Source of the DNA: Escarpia spicata | Taxonomy: Eukaryota; Annelida; Polychaeta; Sabellida; Siboglinidae | Assembly (NCBI GenBank): GCA_963995525.1 | Contig: OZ023206.1 | Span: forward strand, 61,936,994 to 62,000,993 | DNA length: 64,000 bases | Reading direction: 5' to 3' | Program-made: the position numbers and the translations under genes | The notes under the pieces: generated by a model | What the model was told of the DNA's origin: nothing | Databases searched by the model: none | The model's input: the letters and a program-made list of their open reading frames with translations, nothing else | Part shown: positions 28,301 through 40,300 of the stretch, in pieces | Layout of the letters: every line of letters starts with the position of its first letter | Numbering within the stretch: position 1 is the stretch's first letter

Positions 28301-31300
28301 TATGCAAAATTTGAGAAAAAGTTGCTGAACGGTTTCTGAGATATGGCAGCTAACGGACGGACGGCGGACGCAGAGTGATGGCATAAGTCTGTTGGACCTT
28401 CGGCCCAAAGGACTAGAAACATAACCAATGACGAGCTGACATGGAGAAGGATATGGGTGCAGATATGGAGAAGGACATGAGTGCAGATATGGAGAAGGAC
28501 ATGGGTGCAGACATGGAGAAGGATATGGGTGCAGATATGGAGAAGGACATGAGTGCAGATATGGAGAAGGACATGGGTGCAGACATGGAGAAGGATATGG
28601 GTGCAGATATGGAGAAGGACATGAGTGCAGATATGGAGAAGGATATGGGTGCAGATATGGAGAAGGACATGGGTGCAGACATGGAGAAGGATATGGGTGC
28701 AGATATGGAGAAGGACATGGGTGCAGACATGGAGAAGGACATGGGTGCAGATATGGAGAAGGACATGGGTGCAGACATGGAGAAGGATATGGGTGCAGAC
28801 ATGGAGAAGGATATGGGTGCAGACATGGAGAAGGATATGGGTGCAGACATGGAGAAGGATATGGGTGCAGATATGGAGAAGGATATGGGTGCAGATATGG
28901 AGAAGGATATGGGTGCAGACATGGAGAAGGATATGGGTGCTGATATGGAGAATGATATGGGTGCAGATATGGAGGATACGGGTGCAGACATGGAGAAGGA
29001 TACGGGTGCAGACATGGAGAAGGACATGGGTGCAGACATGGAGAAGGACATGGGTGCAGACATGGAGAAGGACATGGGTGCAGACATGGAGAAGGACATG
29101 GGTGCAGACATGGAGAAGGATATGGGTGCAGACATGGAGAAGGATATGGGTGCATATATGGAGAAGGATATGGGTGCAGATGTGGAGAAAGATATGGGTG
29201 CAGACATGGAGAAGGATATGGGTGCAGATATGGAGAAGGACATGAGTGCAGATATGGAGAAGGACATGGGTGCAGACATGGAGAAGGATATGGGTGCAGA
29301 TATGGAGAAGGACATGAGTGCAGATATGGAGAAGGATATGGGTGCAGATATGGAGAAGGACATGGGTGCAGACATGGAGAAGGATATGGGTGCAGATATG
29401 GAGAAGGACATGGGTGCAGACATGGAGAAGGATATGGGTGCAGACATGGAGAAGGACATGGGTGCAGACATGGAGAAGGATATGGGTGCAGACATGGAGA
29501 AGGATATGGGTGCAGACATGGAGAAGGATATGGGTGCAGATATGGAGAAGGATATGGGTGCAGATATGGAGAAGGATATGGGTGCAGACATGGAGAAGGA
29601 TATGGGTGCAGACATGGAGAATGATATGGGTGCAGATATGGAGAAGGATACGGGTGCAGACATGGAGAAGGATATGGGTGCAGATATGGAGAAGGATATG
29701 GGTGCAGATATGGAGAAGGACATGGGTGCAGACATGGAGAAGGACATGGGTGCAGACATGGAGAAGGACATGGGTGCAGACATGGAGAAGGACATGGGTG
29801 CAGACATGGAGAAGGATATGGGTGCATATATGGAGAAGGATATGGGTGCATATATGGAGAAGGATATGGGTGCAGACATGGAGAAGGATATGGGTGCAGA
29901 CATGGAGAAGGATATGGGTGCAGACATGGAGAAGGATATGGGTGCAGACATGGAGAAGGATATGGGTGCAGACATGGAGAAGGATATGGGTGCAGACATG
30001 GAGAAGGATATGGGTGCAGATATGGAGAAGGATATGGGTGCAGACATGGAGAAGGATATGGGTGCAGACATGGAGAAGGACATGGGTGCAGACATGGAGA
30101 AGGATATGGGTGCAGACATGGAGAAGGATATGGGTGCAGACATGGAGAAGGATATGGGTGCAGATATGGAGAAGGATATGGGTGCAGATATGGAGAAGGA
30201 TATGGGTGCAGACATGGAGAAGAATATGGGTGCAGATATGGAGAAGGATATGGGTGCAGACATGGAGAAGGATATGGGTGCAGACATGGAAAAGAATATG
30301 GGTGCAGATATGGAGAAGGACATGGGTACAGACATGGAGAAGGATATGGGTGCAGACATGGAGAAGAATATGGGTGCAGATGTGGAGAAAGATATGGGTG
30401 CAGACATGGAGAAGGATATGGGTGCAGACATGGAGAAGGACATGGGTGCAGACATGGAGAAGGATATGGGTGCAGACATGGAGAAGAATATGGGTGCAGA
30501 TATGGAGAAGGATATGGGTGCAGACATGGAGAAGGATATGAGTGCAGATATGGAGAAGGACATGGGTGCAGACATGGAGAAGGATATGGGTGCAGACATG
30601 GAGAAGAATATGGGTGCAGATATGGAGAAGGATATGGGTGCAGACATGGAGAAGGATATGGGTGCAGACATGGAGAAGGATATGGGTGCAGATATGGAGA
30701 AGGATATCGGTGCAGATATGGAGAAAGACATGGGTGCAGACATGGAGAAGGATATGGGTGCAGACATGGAGAAAGATATGGGTGCAGACATGGAGAAGGA
30801 TATGGGTGCAGATATGGAGAAGGACATGGGTGCAGACATGGAAAAGGACATGGGTGCAGACATGGAGAAGGATATGGGAGCAGACACAGAGAAGGACATG
30901 GGTGCAGACACGGAGAAGGATATGGGTGCAGACACGGAGAAGGATATGGGTTCAGACATGGAGAAGGATATGGGTGCAGACATGGAGAAGGATATGGGTG
31001 CAGACATGGAGAAGGATATGGGTGCAGACATGGAGAAGGACATGGGTGCAGACATGGAGAAGGACATGGGTGCAGACATGGAGAAGGATATGGGTGCAGA
31101 CATGGAGAAGGATATGGGTGCAGACATGTAGAAGGATATGGGTGCAGACATGGAGAAGGATATGGGTGCAGATATGGAGAAGGACATGGGTGCAGATATG
31201 GAGAAGCATATGGGTGCAGACATGGAGAAGGATATGGGTGCAGATATGGAGAAGGACATGGGTGCAGACATGCGTGGAGAAGGATATGGGTGCAGACATG

Positions 31301-34300
31301 GAGAAGGATATGGGTGCAGACATGGAGAAGGATATGGGTGCAGACATTGAGAAGGATATGGGTGCAGATATGGAGAAGGACATGGGTGCAGACATGGAGA
31401 AGGAGAGGGGTGCAGCCAATACATCATCTGATTAGTGAAACGGGACTGTCAGAACTAAAAATAGCATCAAATACAAGGGTGGGAACTAAAGCCTTGCTAC
31501 CACGAGGCGTACATGTGAACGGCATGCTGGGAATGTCTTTGAGAATACACGCAATTACAGTTTCAAAGTTCAAATTGAGTAAAGTTAACCTGGTTTGCTG
31601 TGATTAATGGAAATGATCGCAAATAACCCTGGATATCCGAAGATAGCGTATTTTAATATTTATATACACATATCGCATATTTACCGAATTGTAAAAAATG
31701 AGCATAGGAGACATATGCGCCACAGCAATCCAACGTCGGATTATTTTTAATTTTACTCGATTTGACCTGCTGCATCGATTGTGTGACCCGACCTATATGC
31801 CCATATATATGTCAAACTGTGATTCCATGTATACAGAGCACTGCATAGGCTTAGCCAGAGATCCATCTACCAGTCTTCAAGACTGGCAGATGACTGGCTA
31901 AGACAGGTAAATACAACTGATAAGATGGGTGGAATTTAAAAGGAGCCAGCTGGCCACTAGATTACCCAACTTACCAAGTCTAGGTGTTCACATTAATGAA
32001 ACAAATTAAATGAATCAGTATTAAGTAAATAAATAACACAAATGACACTGGTTTGTCATTGAAAAAAAATAACTGGCCAATAATAGCTGTGAATGATGTG
32101 AATGGCCTCCAAGCAAGCCGTTCACATGCTAAAAGGCACACTTTTTACTACTTCAAGACTGGTAAAAAACAATTTCTAGCTAAGGGCCTGGAGCACAGTG
32201 GCACTACCTGGTGAACAAGACAGAAGAAGAAGGTGAAAGGGGAAGGAAGGGTTGAGTGGGACAGAGATTGGGGGTGTAGAAACAGGAATTACAGTCCTGA
32301 GGATGTAGAAAGAGACAGAACTAAAAAAATTTGTATTTCTACTGTTTGTTAATGAATCGCTATCTCTGAATCACTACCTGCAGGTGGACAAATCTCGTCC
32401 ATTCAGTCCGTTCCAATTCATAAGAACAGACTCCCATGCCCAAATAAAAGCCTCCCATTTGCGAAATAAAAACTAATGGCAGTTCTCCCTTTCTTCCGGT
32501 ACATCAACCAAATAAACGTCAGACACAATCATCATGACTTACATTCCCACAAAACCTTATCAGAAGGTTCACTTCAATTAAAGCTGCATGTGCGTCTGGG
32601 ATGTGTCCAGGATGGCAACTGACTATCACGACAGATTAATGCCTATTCTGATATGTTACAGTTGTCATTATCAGCCCAGAGAGGGATGGTGGATGTTTCT
32701 AGCCTAGATGGCAACAGATGAACATCTGGCAAGATTAAATCATATTTGTGTGTTTTATAGCAGCCATAATGCTGTCTATATATAGGGGCCCAGGCACCCT
32801 GCGCACACAGATCAATGTGTTATGCTATTTTTTGATACCCAGCTACTTCCAATTGTAAGCAATTTGAGTGCAACTCAGTACATCGTCAACAACTGGAATC
32901 ATGAATAATGACATGTCAGCCATTTTTGTAAAATACTGTTTTAAGCATGTGCTGCTGAATGTCAAGTTTCCACATAACAAACCTTGCCTTGCATACTTTC
33001 TACTTGTTGTTCTAGTATTTATATAAGAGAACTACACAAATTACATAAGGGACCTATTTATGTTAAGTACCTCTGGATTTTGTTCAGATTTACAGCACTA
33101 TGTAACACTAATTATTACTATAAAATATACAAAGACCGCAAATTAACCTGATTTCCCTGTTATGTAATGATAATTTTTTATCCAAAATGAAAGTGTACAA
33201 AGTCAGTGTTAGTGCTGCCGCCTAGCAGGCATATACTGTAACAGTATTGTTGTAATAGTGCTGCCCTCTGGTGGATAACAATGCTGTCAGTTATTTGTAC
33301 AGTGATTAACCCTCTCGTGGTCAGAACGCCCGAATCAACCCGAGTATGCCTCACGGCCAGAACGCCCGAATCAACCCGAATACAGGGGCACATTTAAACT
33401 GGTACCGCAAAACAGTGTCATCCAATAACGGCAATTTATTTCGGCAGTTAGCATATAATAATATTGAAGTTTCACTGGGAAGCCTCAAAAGTGAGATATG
33501 ATGGCGATTTCAGTGACTAAATAGCGCCAACCACCAAGCGGTTTTGTAGTCGAACGCAGCGACACACAATTTCCGGTCCCTCTTTTACGCCACGCAGTGA
33601 ATATTTTAATGGTGATTTTCAGCCAATGAGATTAAAGTTTAACATTTGCTGCGGGCATAAACATGGAAGCACCCAGGAGTTATTCCAAAACACGCGTCCG
33701 CAGGAGATTTCTACGATTAAATGCTAACTTTTGAGCGGTCTATTTTGTTGTAAAAAAAATATTAATGCGCCGCGCAACGAAGCGGGTGGTGTTTTTTAGC
33801 TTTGTTGTAATTCTTGACATTGTCATTATGTCAAACTCCAGTAATTCGGACTTTGATGGGATTTTTGAATCGAGTTTATAACGAACGCTGCCATCGAAGG
33901 GGAATGTTTTGTACTATGATTACGCATTTTAAATATAACACAAACTTAATAGTTCAGACGGGATGACGGCCATGATCACAAAGAACGCCATTTTGTATAA
34001 AATCTTGAAAATACATGCACTCTGAAAAACTTAAATTATTTCAGTTTTATTTACCATAGACATTTAATTAGTTTTCCATTCTGTAGCATAGTAATTTGTG
34101 AACATTTCATACGCAGCATGTAACCGCTAATTATTAATGAAAAATATTTTTAAAAATGAATTGTTGAAAATTATTTAAGTATTTTATTTTGGTCAAACTT
34201 TAGCAATTCATATTTGGGTAATAAATTGACATATATGTCACATACTTGGCTAGTTACACCAGGAATTAGTTCTTCAAATGTAGTGAAAATTGTACTTGAG

Positions 34301-37300
34301 TCGGATCTAAAATTATTTATTTATTTGCATTCATGCAACCCGAGTATATCACATGATTCACTCACAGCACATTCTCTCGATTTAATAGGATTCAATAACA
34401 GGCACATATTTGCTTATTAATCTGGCCTTGAGAGGGTTAATATCCACATTGGTACATCTACTTTATAAAAAAAATTGTAAGATCAAAAAGTGGTGCTGTA
34501 GCTTGATCAAAGTTACCATTACAATAAAAACTTGACAGCTAATTAATTTTTTTTAAATATTGTATTTAATGTATCATAAAACAACAAAATTGTAACTTGT
34601 AACCTTGTGTAAAAAGGTTAAGTTTTTCGGTTGATTATAATGTGTACCCTGAATAGCAGATGACAGTTGGACTATTCTGCAAAACGAGCCTAAACAGCTG
34701 TCCAGGCCATGTCCCATACAGACACGTACACCCTACAACCTTAACCTTCTATATTCAGTCTATTTTCCTTGACAAGGAATCCAAAGCTAATGAAATGCAA
34801 GCATTTACATATTAAAAAATAACAAACAGTGAGTCACTTTTGTAAAGTATGCTTCAATTTTAGCAATAAATAAAAAACTACTGAAGTTATTTCAATAAAT
34901 GAGGCACCACTTTAAAGCTGCTGGAATCCACAAAAAGCACAACACACCATTGTACAATTTTGCAACTTAATACCTACTTCGCCGTGGTAGGTCACATTAT
35001 TATGTTCATTCAGGGATATCATCGAACGAGTACTGAAAAATTAAACAGAAATATGCTGTCTTCAGAAGTGTTAAAGTTCCATTAGAAAAGGAAACACTCT
35101 CACCTGTCTGCTTTGTGTCAATACTTTGAAGATTTGGCGGCATGTGTCGAAGTGCGACGTTTCTGAAATGATCCTCCATTTGTGTTTCATATCTGGAACG
35201 AGCCATCAGCGACATTGAATACAAAATTCATTTGGGATATGAATTCTCATTAAACCAACCTTGTGTGGTGCTCATTTTTTTCTTTTTAATACTAGAATAA
35301 ATATGTTAAACGTTTAAAACCCAGCAAATTTAGTTTATTTAGCCCGAATCACTGATCACAATTTGAATATTGTGTCCATGATATGTTCAAATTGTACACA
35401 AAACAAAACTGTAGATATTTTATAACTGGTAAATTTATTTAAGTTTTCTTCTTCTAGAATTGGTAAATTGATTGTTATTTTTAGAACTGTGACAAAAATA
35501 GTTGATTTACTGATTGTCACTTTTAATATCATATAATATAATTTTATCCATAGTGGATCTCAGAGTCATGTGATTATGATGGCCAACTGAAAAGCACGCT
35601 ATAAATGTGACATAGTCACCCTACTTTTACACTGCACACCGCATGTCAATTTAGCCAGCCCCAACAGGACATGCTTACTCGTTTGCATACACCAACTCTT
35701 CTGGTGACAATCGCGGGGTCTCTACGTTCTTCTCAGTCTCCAAGATGTGCGATGTAAACTGTTCTATCTACAAACAAGACACAGGATCTATGGGAATACA
35801 TGTCTAACTTTGTTACAAACTAAAACGGTACTGTTGGCAGACAGGATATAACTGCCACAGGCAGCATACACAATTTGGAATAAAATAGTTGCAACACATC
35901 AAACAATAATACTTCTAATTCTCATCAGTTCCAAAGAAATGAGGGGAACTCTAACAGAAATATCCGTCCATGAATAAACTGTATGTAGACAAGCATTGTT
36001 ATTTTTAAATCATTAAATGTGGGTGGCTTTCTCACAAATTATAAAAAAAAAGTAAAAGTGAAAATGTTTGACAAAAATGTACCTTTAAATTTATGAAGTT
36101 TTCCAAAAAAAGTCTGCATAAAAACACTTTAGGTAGTGTCTACACAGTAAAATTGTTTACGTGTATGAACAAAATTATCTGATTCATGTGCTCTTATCGG
36201 GACTTTCGATGAAAAGGTAAGACAATGGAACGTAACTCACGACAATTATGGAAGACAATCAGAGTATTGGAAACAATGTAACCTCAAAAAATGTCACCTT
36301 ATCATGGTTCTTACAGCTGGCTTTTTAAAAAGTCCATTTTAGGGATCCTACAAAAACATACTTTAGATAATAATTATCTACACTACCCGGTAGTTTCACT
36401 AGTGCCAAGTACGACTAATAATAAAAGAATAACTGTTCCTTTGACCTTTAAATAAGCGTCTTACCTTCTTTAGTCTGGTGCGAAGGTAGGTGCTCAAAAT
36501 GTATCGAATCCGGTCAATCTGAAACATGTTTAACCATTTTGACCTCAACGGGTTTTGAAAAGTCCCTGAAACATGAAAATGTGAGGTCTGTACATTCAAA
36601 CATTGCTTGTGTTTAGAAACATATCCACTAGATGGCGCCACCACACAATACAGCATTACTTGGTTGTTTTGGGCTGGGTTTGGCTGACTTGAAGGGTCAG
36701 TCTATGGGCAAGTCTGGACTACGTCAGGTGTAAAGGCTTATTTAGCTCAAAACATGAAAGCTAAAAAGAAACACAATTGTCCCAGCTTTTACAAGGTTTT
36801 GCATCTTCAGGATGGTTGTAGAAAATAATAATAAAACTACCGTCAATGTCTCTCCCAAAACAGATAAAATGTAAACATGTCCTCATTTCCTTTGATGCAA
36901 GCAATCTACATTAAAAGAAAATGACTGTTATTAACACGCTTGATAAGCAAAAATAATATTTAACAACTAGCATCTAGACATTTTGTGTAAGTAGGATTAA
37001 TAGTGGCAAGAATTCATCTCACAGACGTGACACACCACTTGGGTTTCCAGCACACAATACAGATTTTTAGAGGTATATTACCATGTCTCATTTAATATCT
37101 AGATTTGCTTAAAAAGTGCAAAGTATGTGTATACATATATATATCATATATATATTTATATATACAGCGCAAGTATTCAGTCCATAGGACTGCTCAAAGT
37201 GCTTGACATGTTACTCCTTGGCAGACCCGGACCTATTCAATCGAACACCATCTCGACTTCTCTGAGAAGCATTCAGCCATGCTGCAATTAATGCGCGAAG

Positions 37301-40300
37301 ACTATTCGTACACAAATGTCTACCTCTGTCTATAACCAGGTACTCATTCATACATCTGAGTGAACTGTAGCAAAGTGGAGTGAATGAACTTGTCCAAGGT
37401 GTGACACGGCAGCACAGGATTCGAACCCGGGTTCTCTCAACTAACAGTCCAATCCTCTAGCTGCTGTGCTCAACTAACAGTCCAATTCTCTAGCCGCTGT
37501 GCTCAACTAACAGTCCAATCCTCTAGCCGCTGTGCTCAACTAACAGTCCAATCCTCTAGCCGCTGTGCTTTTTAAACGTATACAAACATTTTCGTATAAT
37601 CGTCACACAAGTATAATTTCGAACGACACACCTGTAGTTATAAATAGCACTTGGTCAAAGAACAAATACTCTTCGTACTATCGATAGAATGCACCATGTC
37701 TTGTTCAAGATACGTATATAGCTATACAGTAACCATCGTGCAGACACCGCCCGAATAGGAAATCTTTTACAGTGGAACCTCCCTATTACAGACCTGCCTA
37801 CCCCAAAAACTTCCTCTCAGTAATCCATCTTCCCATTTACACTGATTTTCAGGAATATAGGCTTCCTGTCAGTAATTCAGAACTGTGTCAGATATTGGTC
37901 GCTGGGGGGGGGGGGGGTAGCGACAGGTCAAAACCATTATACTTACGCTGTCACCAACATCAGCCAACACTCTCTATCTAACCTACTCAACTCTAGAATA
38001 ATTAATTTTAGACGGGTGGGGGTGTAGCGACCGACCAAAAGGTACGAGTGTACAGGGGTACGAGTGTACAGGGGTACAAGTGTACAGGGGTACAAGTGTA
38101 CAGGGGTACAAGTGTACAGGGATACAAGTGTACAGGGGTACGAGTGCACAAGGGTACAAGTGTACAGGGGTACGAGTGTACAGGGGTACGAGTAGAGAGC
38201 AATGGTGCAGTGGCTAGAGCTTCGGACTCTTCAGCGAGAGAACCCGGGTTCAACTCCTATGCTAGTGTGCTGCGGTGTCGATCCTTGGGCAAGTTGGAAT
38301 AGTCTTCGCGCATTAATTGCAGCATGGCTGAATGCTTCCCAGAGATGGTGTTCAATTGAACAGGTCTGCCAGGCAGTAAAGTGTAAAGTGCTTTGAGCAG
38401 AACTGGATACTGCGCTATATCAGAACTTGCCTTTATTTTACGAGTACCGGGACGTTTAAGAGGCACACAAGAGTAGTGTGACCCTCGAGACTGACCTCCA
38501 TGCGGTGGATGCTGACTTTGAAGTCGCCCGTCCGAGCGTGACTGATGTTCTCCTCCATCTGCTCCACCTGCTCCAGCATGCACTCAACCACGTCCATCTT
38601 CTGCTCCAGCAGCTCCGGACTAAACTTCTCATTCAACATCGCCTGCAAATCACAACTCTACATAGAAATATGACAAAAACAGTCTGGGGTCCTGATCTAA
38701 AAAATCTGGATGTTCTTTCAATTTAAGAGACTGATTATGACCAATCAGAAGGCAGAACTCAGACTGCATGTCTGAGAATATGAGGGACAGGTAGGTTGTT
38801 TGTTTAGCTGGGGCTTGGAAACTATGATCAAAAGACAGACAACCCAGTGCAACAGAGTCTCCTTTTTGCTAATTGCATCACAGTGACAACTGCCAAGTAA
38901 GGTGATGTTGGCATCTCACACAGTGATCTCAATGACTTCTCACATAATGGCATTACCTTGCCATTATTTCTGAGCGGAAAAGTGGTGAATTACCAAATGA
39001 CAGTAAAATTGCTCAATTCTTAAGAATTCAAACAAGAATAATTTTAAGTTGTCATTTATTGATAATCACATCCTATTTATTAAAAAAGTATTTGAACATT
39101 TCAAATACTCTAGGAAAGTATTTAAATACAAATACTTTCATGCCAAATACAAATACTTTTTAAAAAGTATTTAAATACTTTCAAATACAAATGTATTTGA
39201 CCCCATACCTGACTCCTCCTTCATACATTGATATTCTAGTGATATTATACACGTTACTTTCTGTAGCTGGATACAAAAATAGGCAAAATGTTACATTTTT
39301 ACAAGTTTTGGGGTCCTTGGAGGACCTAGGAGCCCTTAGAATGATTCAATCAAATACAGATTTCTCATGCATAGTGGCAGTGCCCTAAGATATGTCTTAG
39401 CAAAATTAGAGAAAAAGTTGCTGAACGGTTTCTGAGATACGGCAGCTAACGGCGGACGGCAGACATGGAGTGATGGCAATAGTCTCTTGGACCTTCGGCC
39501 AAAGGACTAAAAATGGGCATACAAAATAGCTACGAGGTGGCAATTTCGGCATATTTTGGGCGAGGCGGCCCAAAATATGCTGTCGGAAGTGTGAAACAAA
39601 CTTACAAAGTCAGGTGGAAATTAGGTTTATTTGTGGAGCCTGTTTTAAGAATAAGCGAAAAAAAAACGACGATGGTCAATGGCAATAGGATAAAAAATAA
39701 TCTACCACTTTCTGAAACGTTGGTTACCCGCCAGGTCAGGAAAATATGAAAGTAAAAAAATCAAAACGTGATGTGGCCTGAAATGGTTTGAAAACTCAAA
39801 AAACACGTCAGGTTTAGCCTTGACTTGTATTGAGGACTATCACATGTTAGCGCTATAATTTCTTATTGGCCAAGTTACGGTTAAATTCGGCACACACCAA
39901 CCGACATTTAAGCCAACTAGTCGGTTGGTGTGTGCCGAAAATCGGCTGGTGTGTGCCTAGCATTATTCCCTGGATTATATCCCTTGGGGAAAATAACCAC
40001 GCTATCCCCCACCCTTGACGTCATTCCCCAAGTAGTTTTTGCGTTAAGTTGTTGGACGAATAGGCAAGTTATGCAAAACGTCAACCGCCGTTGACATGTT
40101 GGCTTTCTCCAACTATGGTGGTCTGCGCGCAGCAGCAACGTTACGATGTAACTAAATCTACAAATTATATTCCGCCTGGTAAATGTAATTCAAGCACCAT
40201 TAAAACTATTTTTTACCTCATTGAAATGGTAATATAAAATTTTGTAAATATATGCGTTTGTTTGCTGGTGATCAATTGAATACTATCTTCGTTTGTGAAA

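Noticed and set aside
35007..35033. Possible GINS4 exon (YSFDDIPE then stop) after a TTTTTCAG
   Set aside because: Exon 5 ends in phase 1, so the frame would be VLVR-stop; exon 6 at 7229-7319 fits both phase and family.
38201..38270. tRNA gene
   Set aside because: Box A and B-like words are present but no cloverleaf can be drawn, and the sequence continues as a SINE body shared with 37.2 kb.
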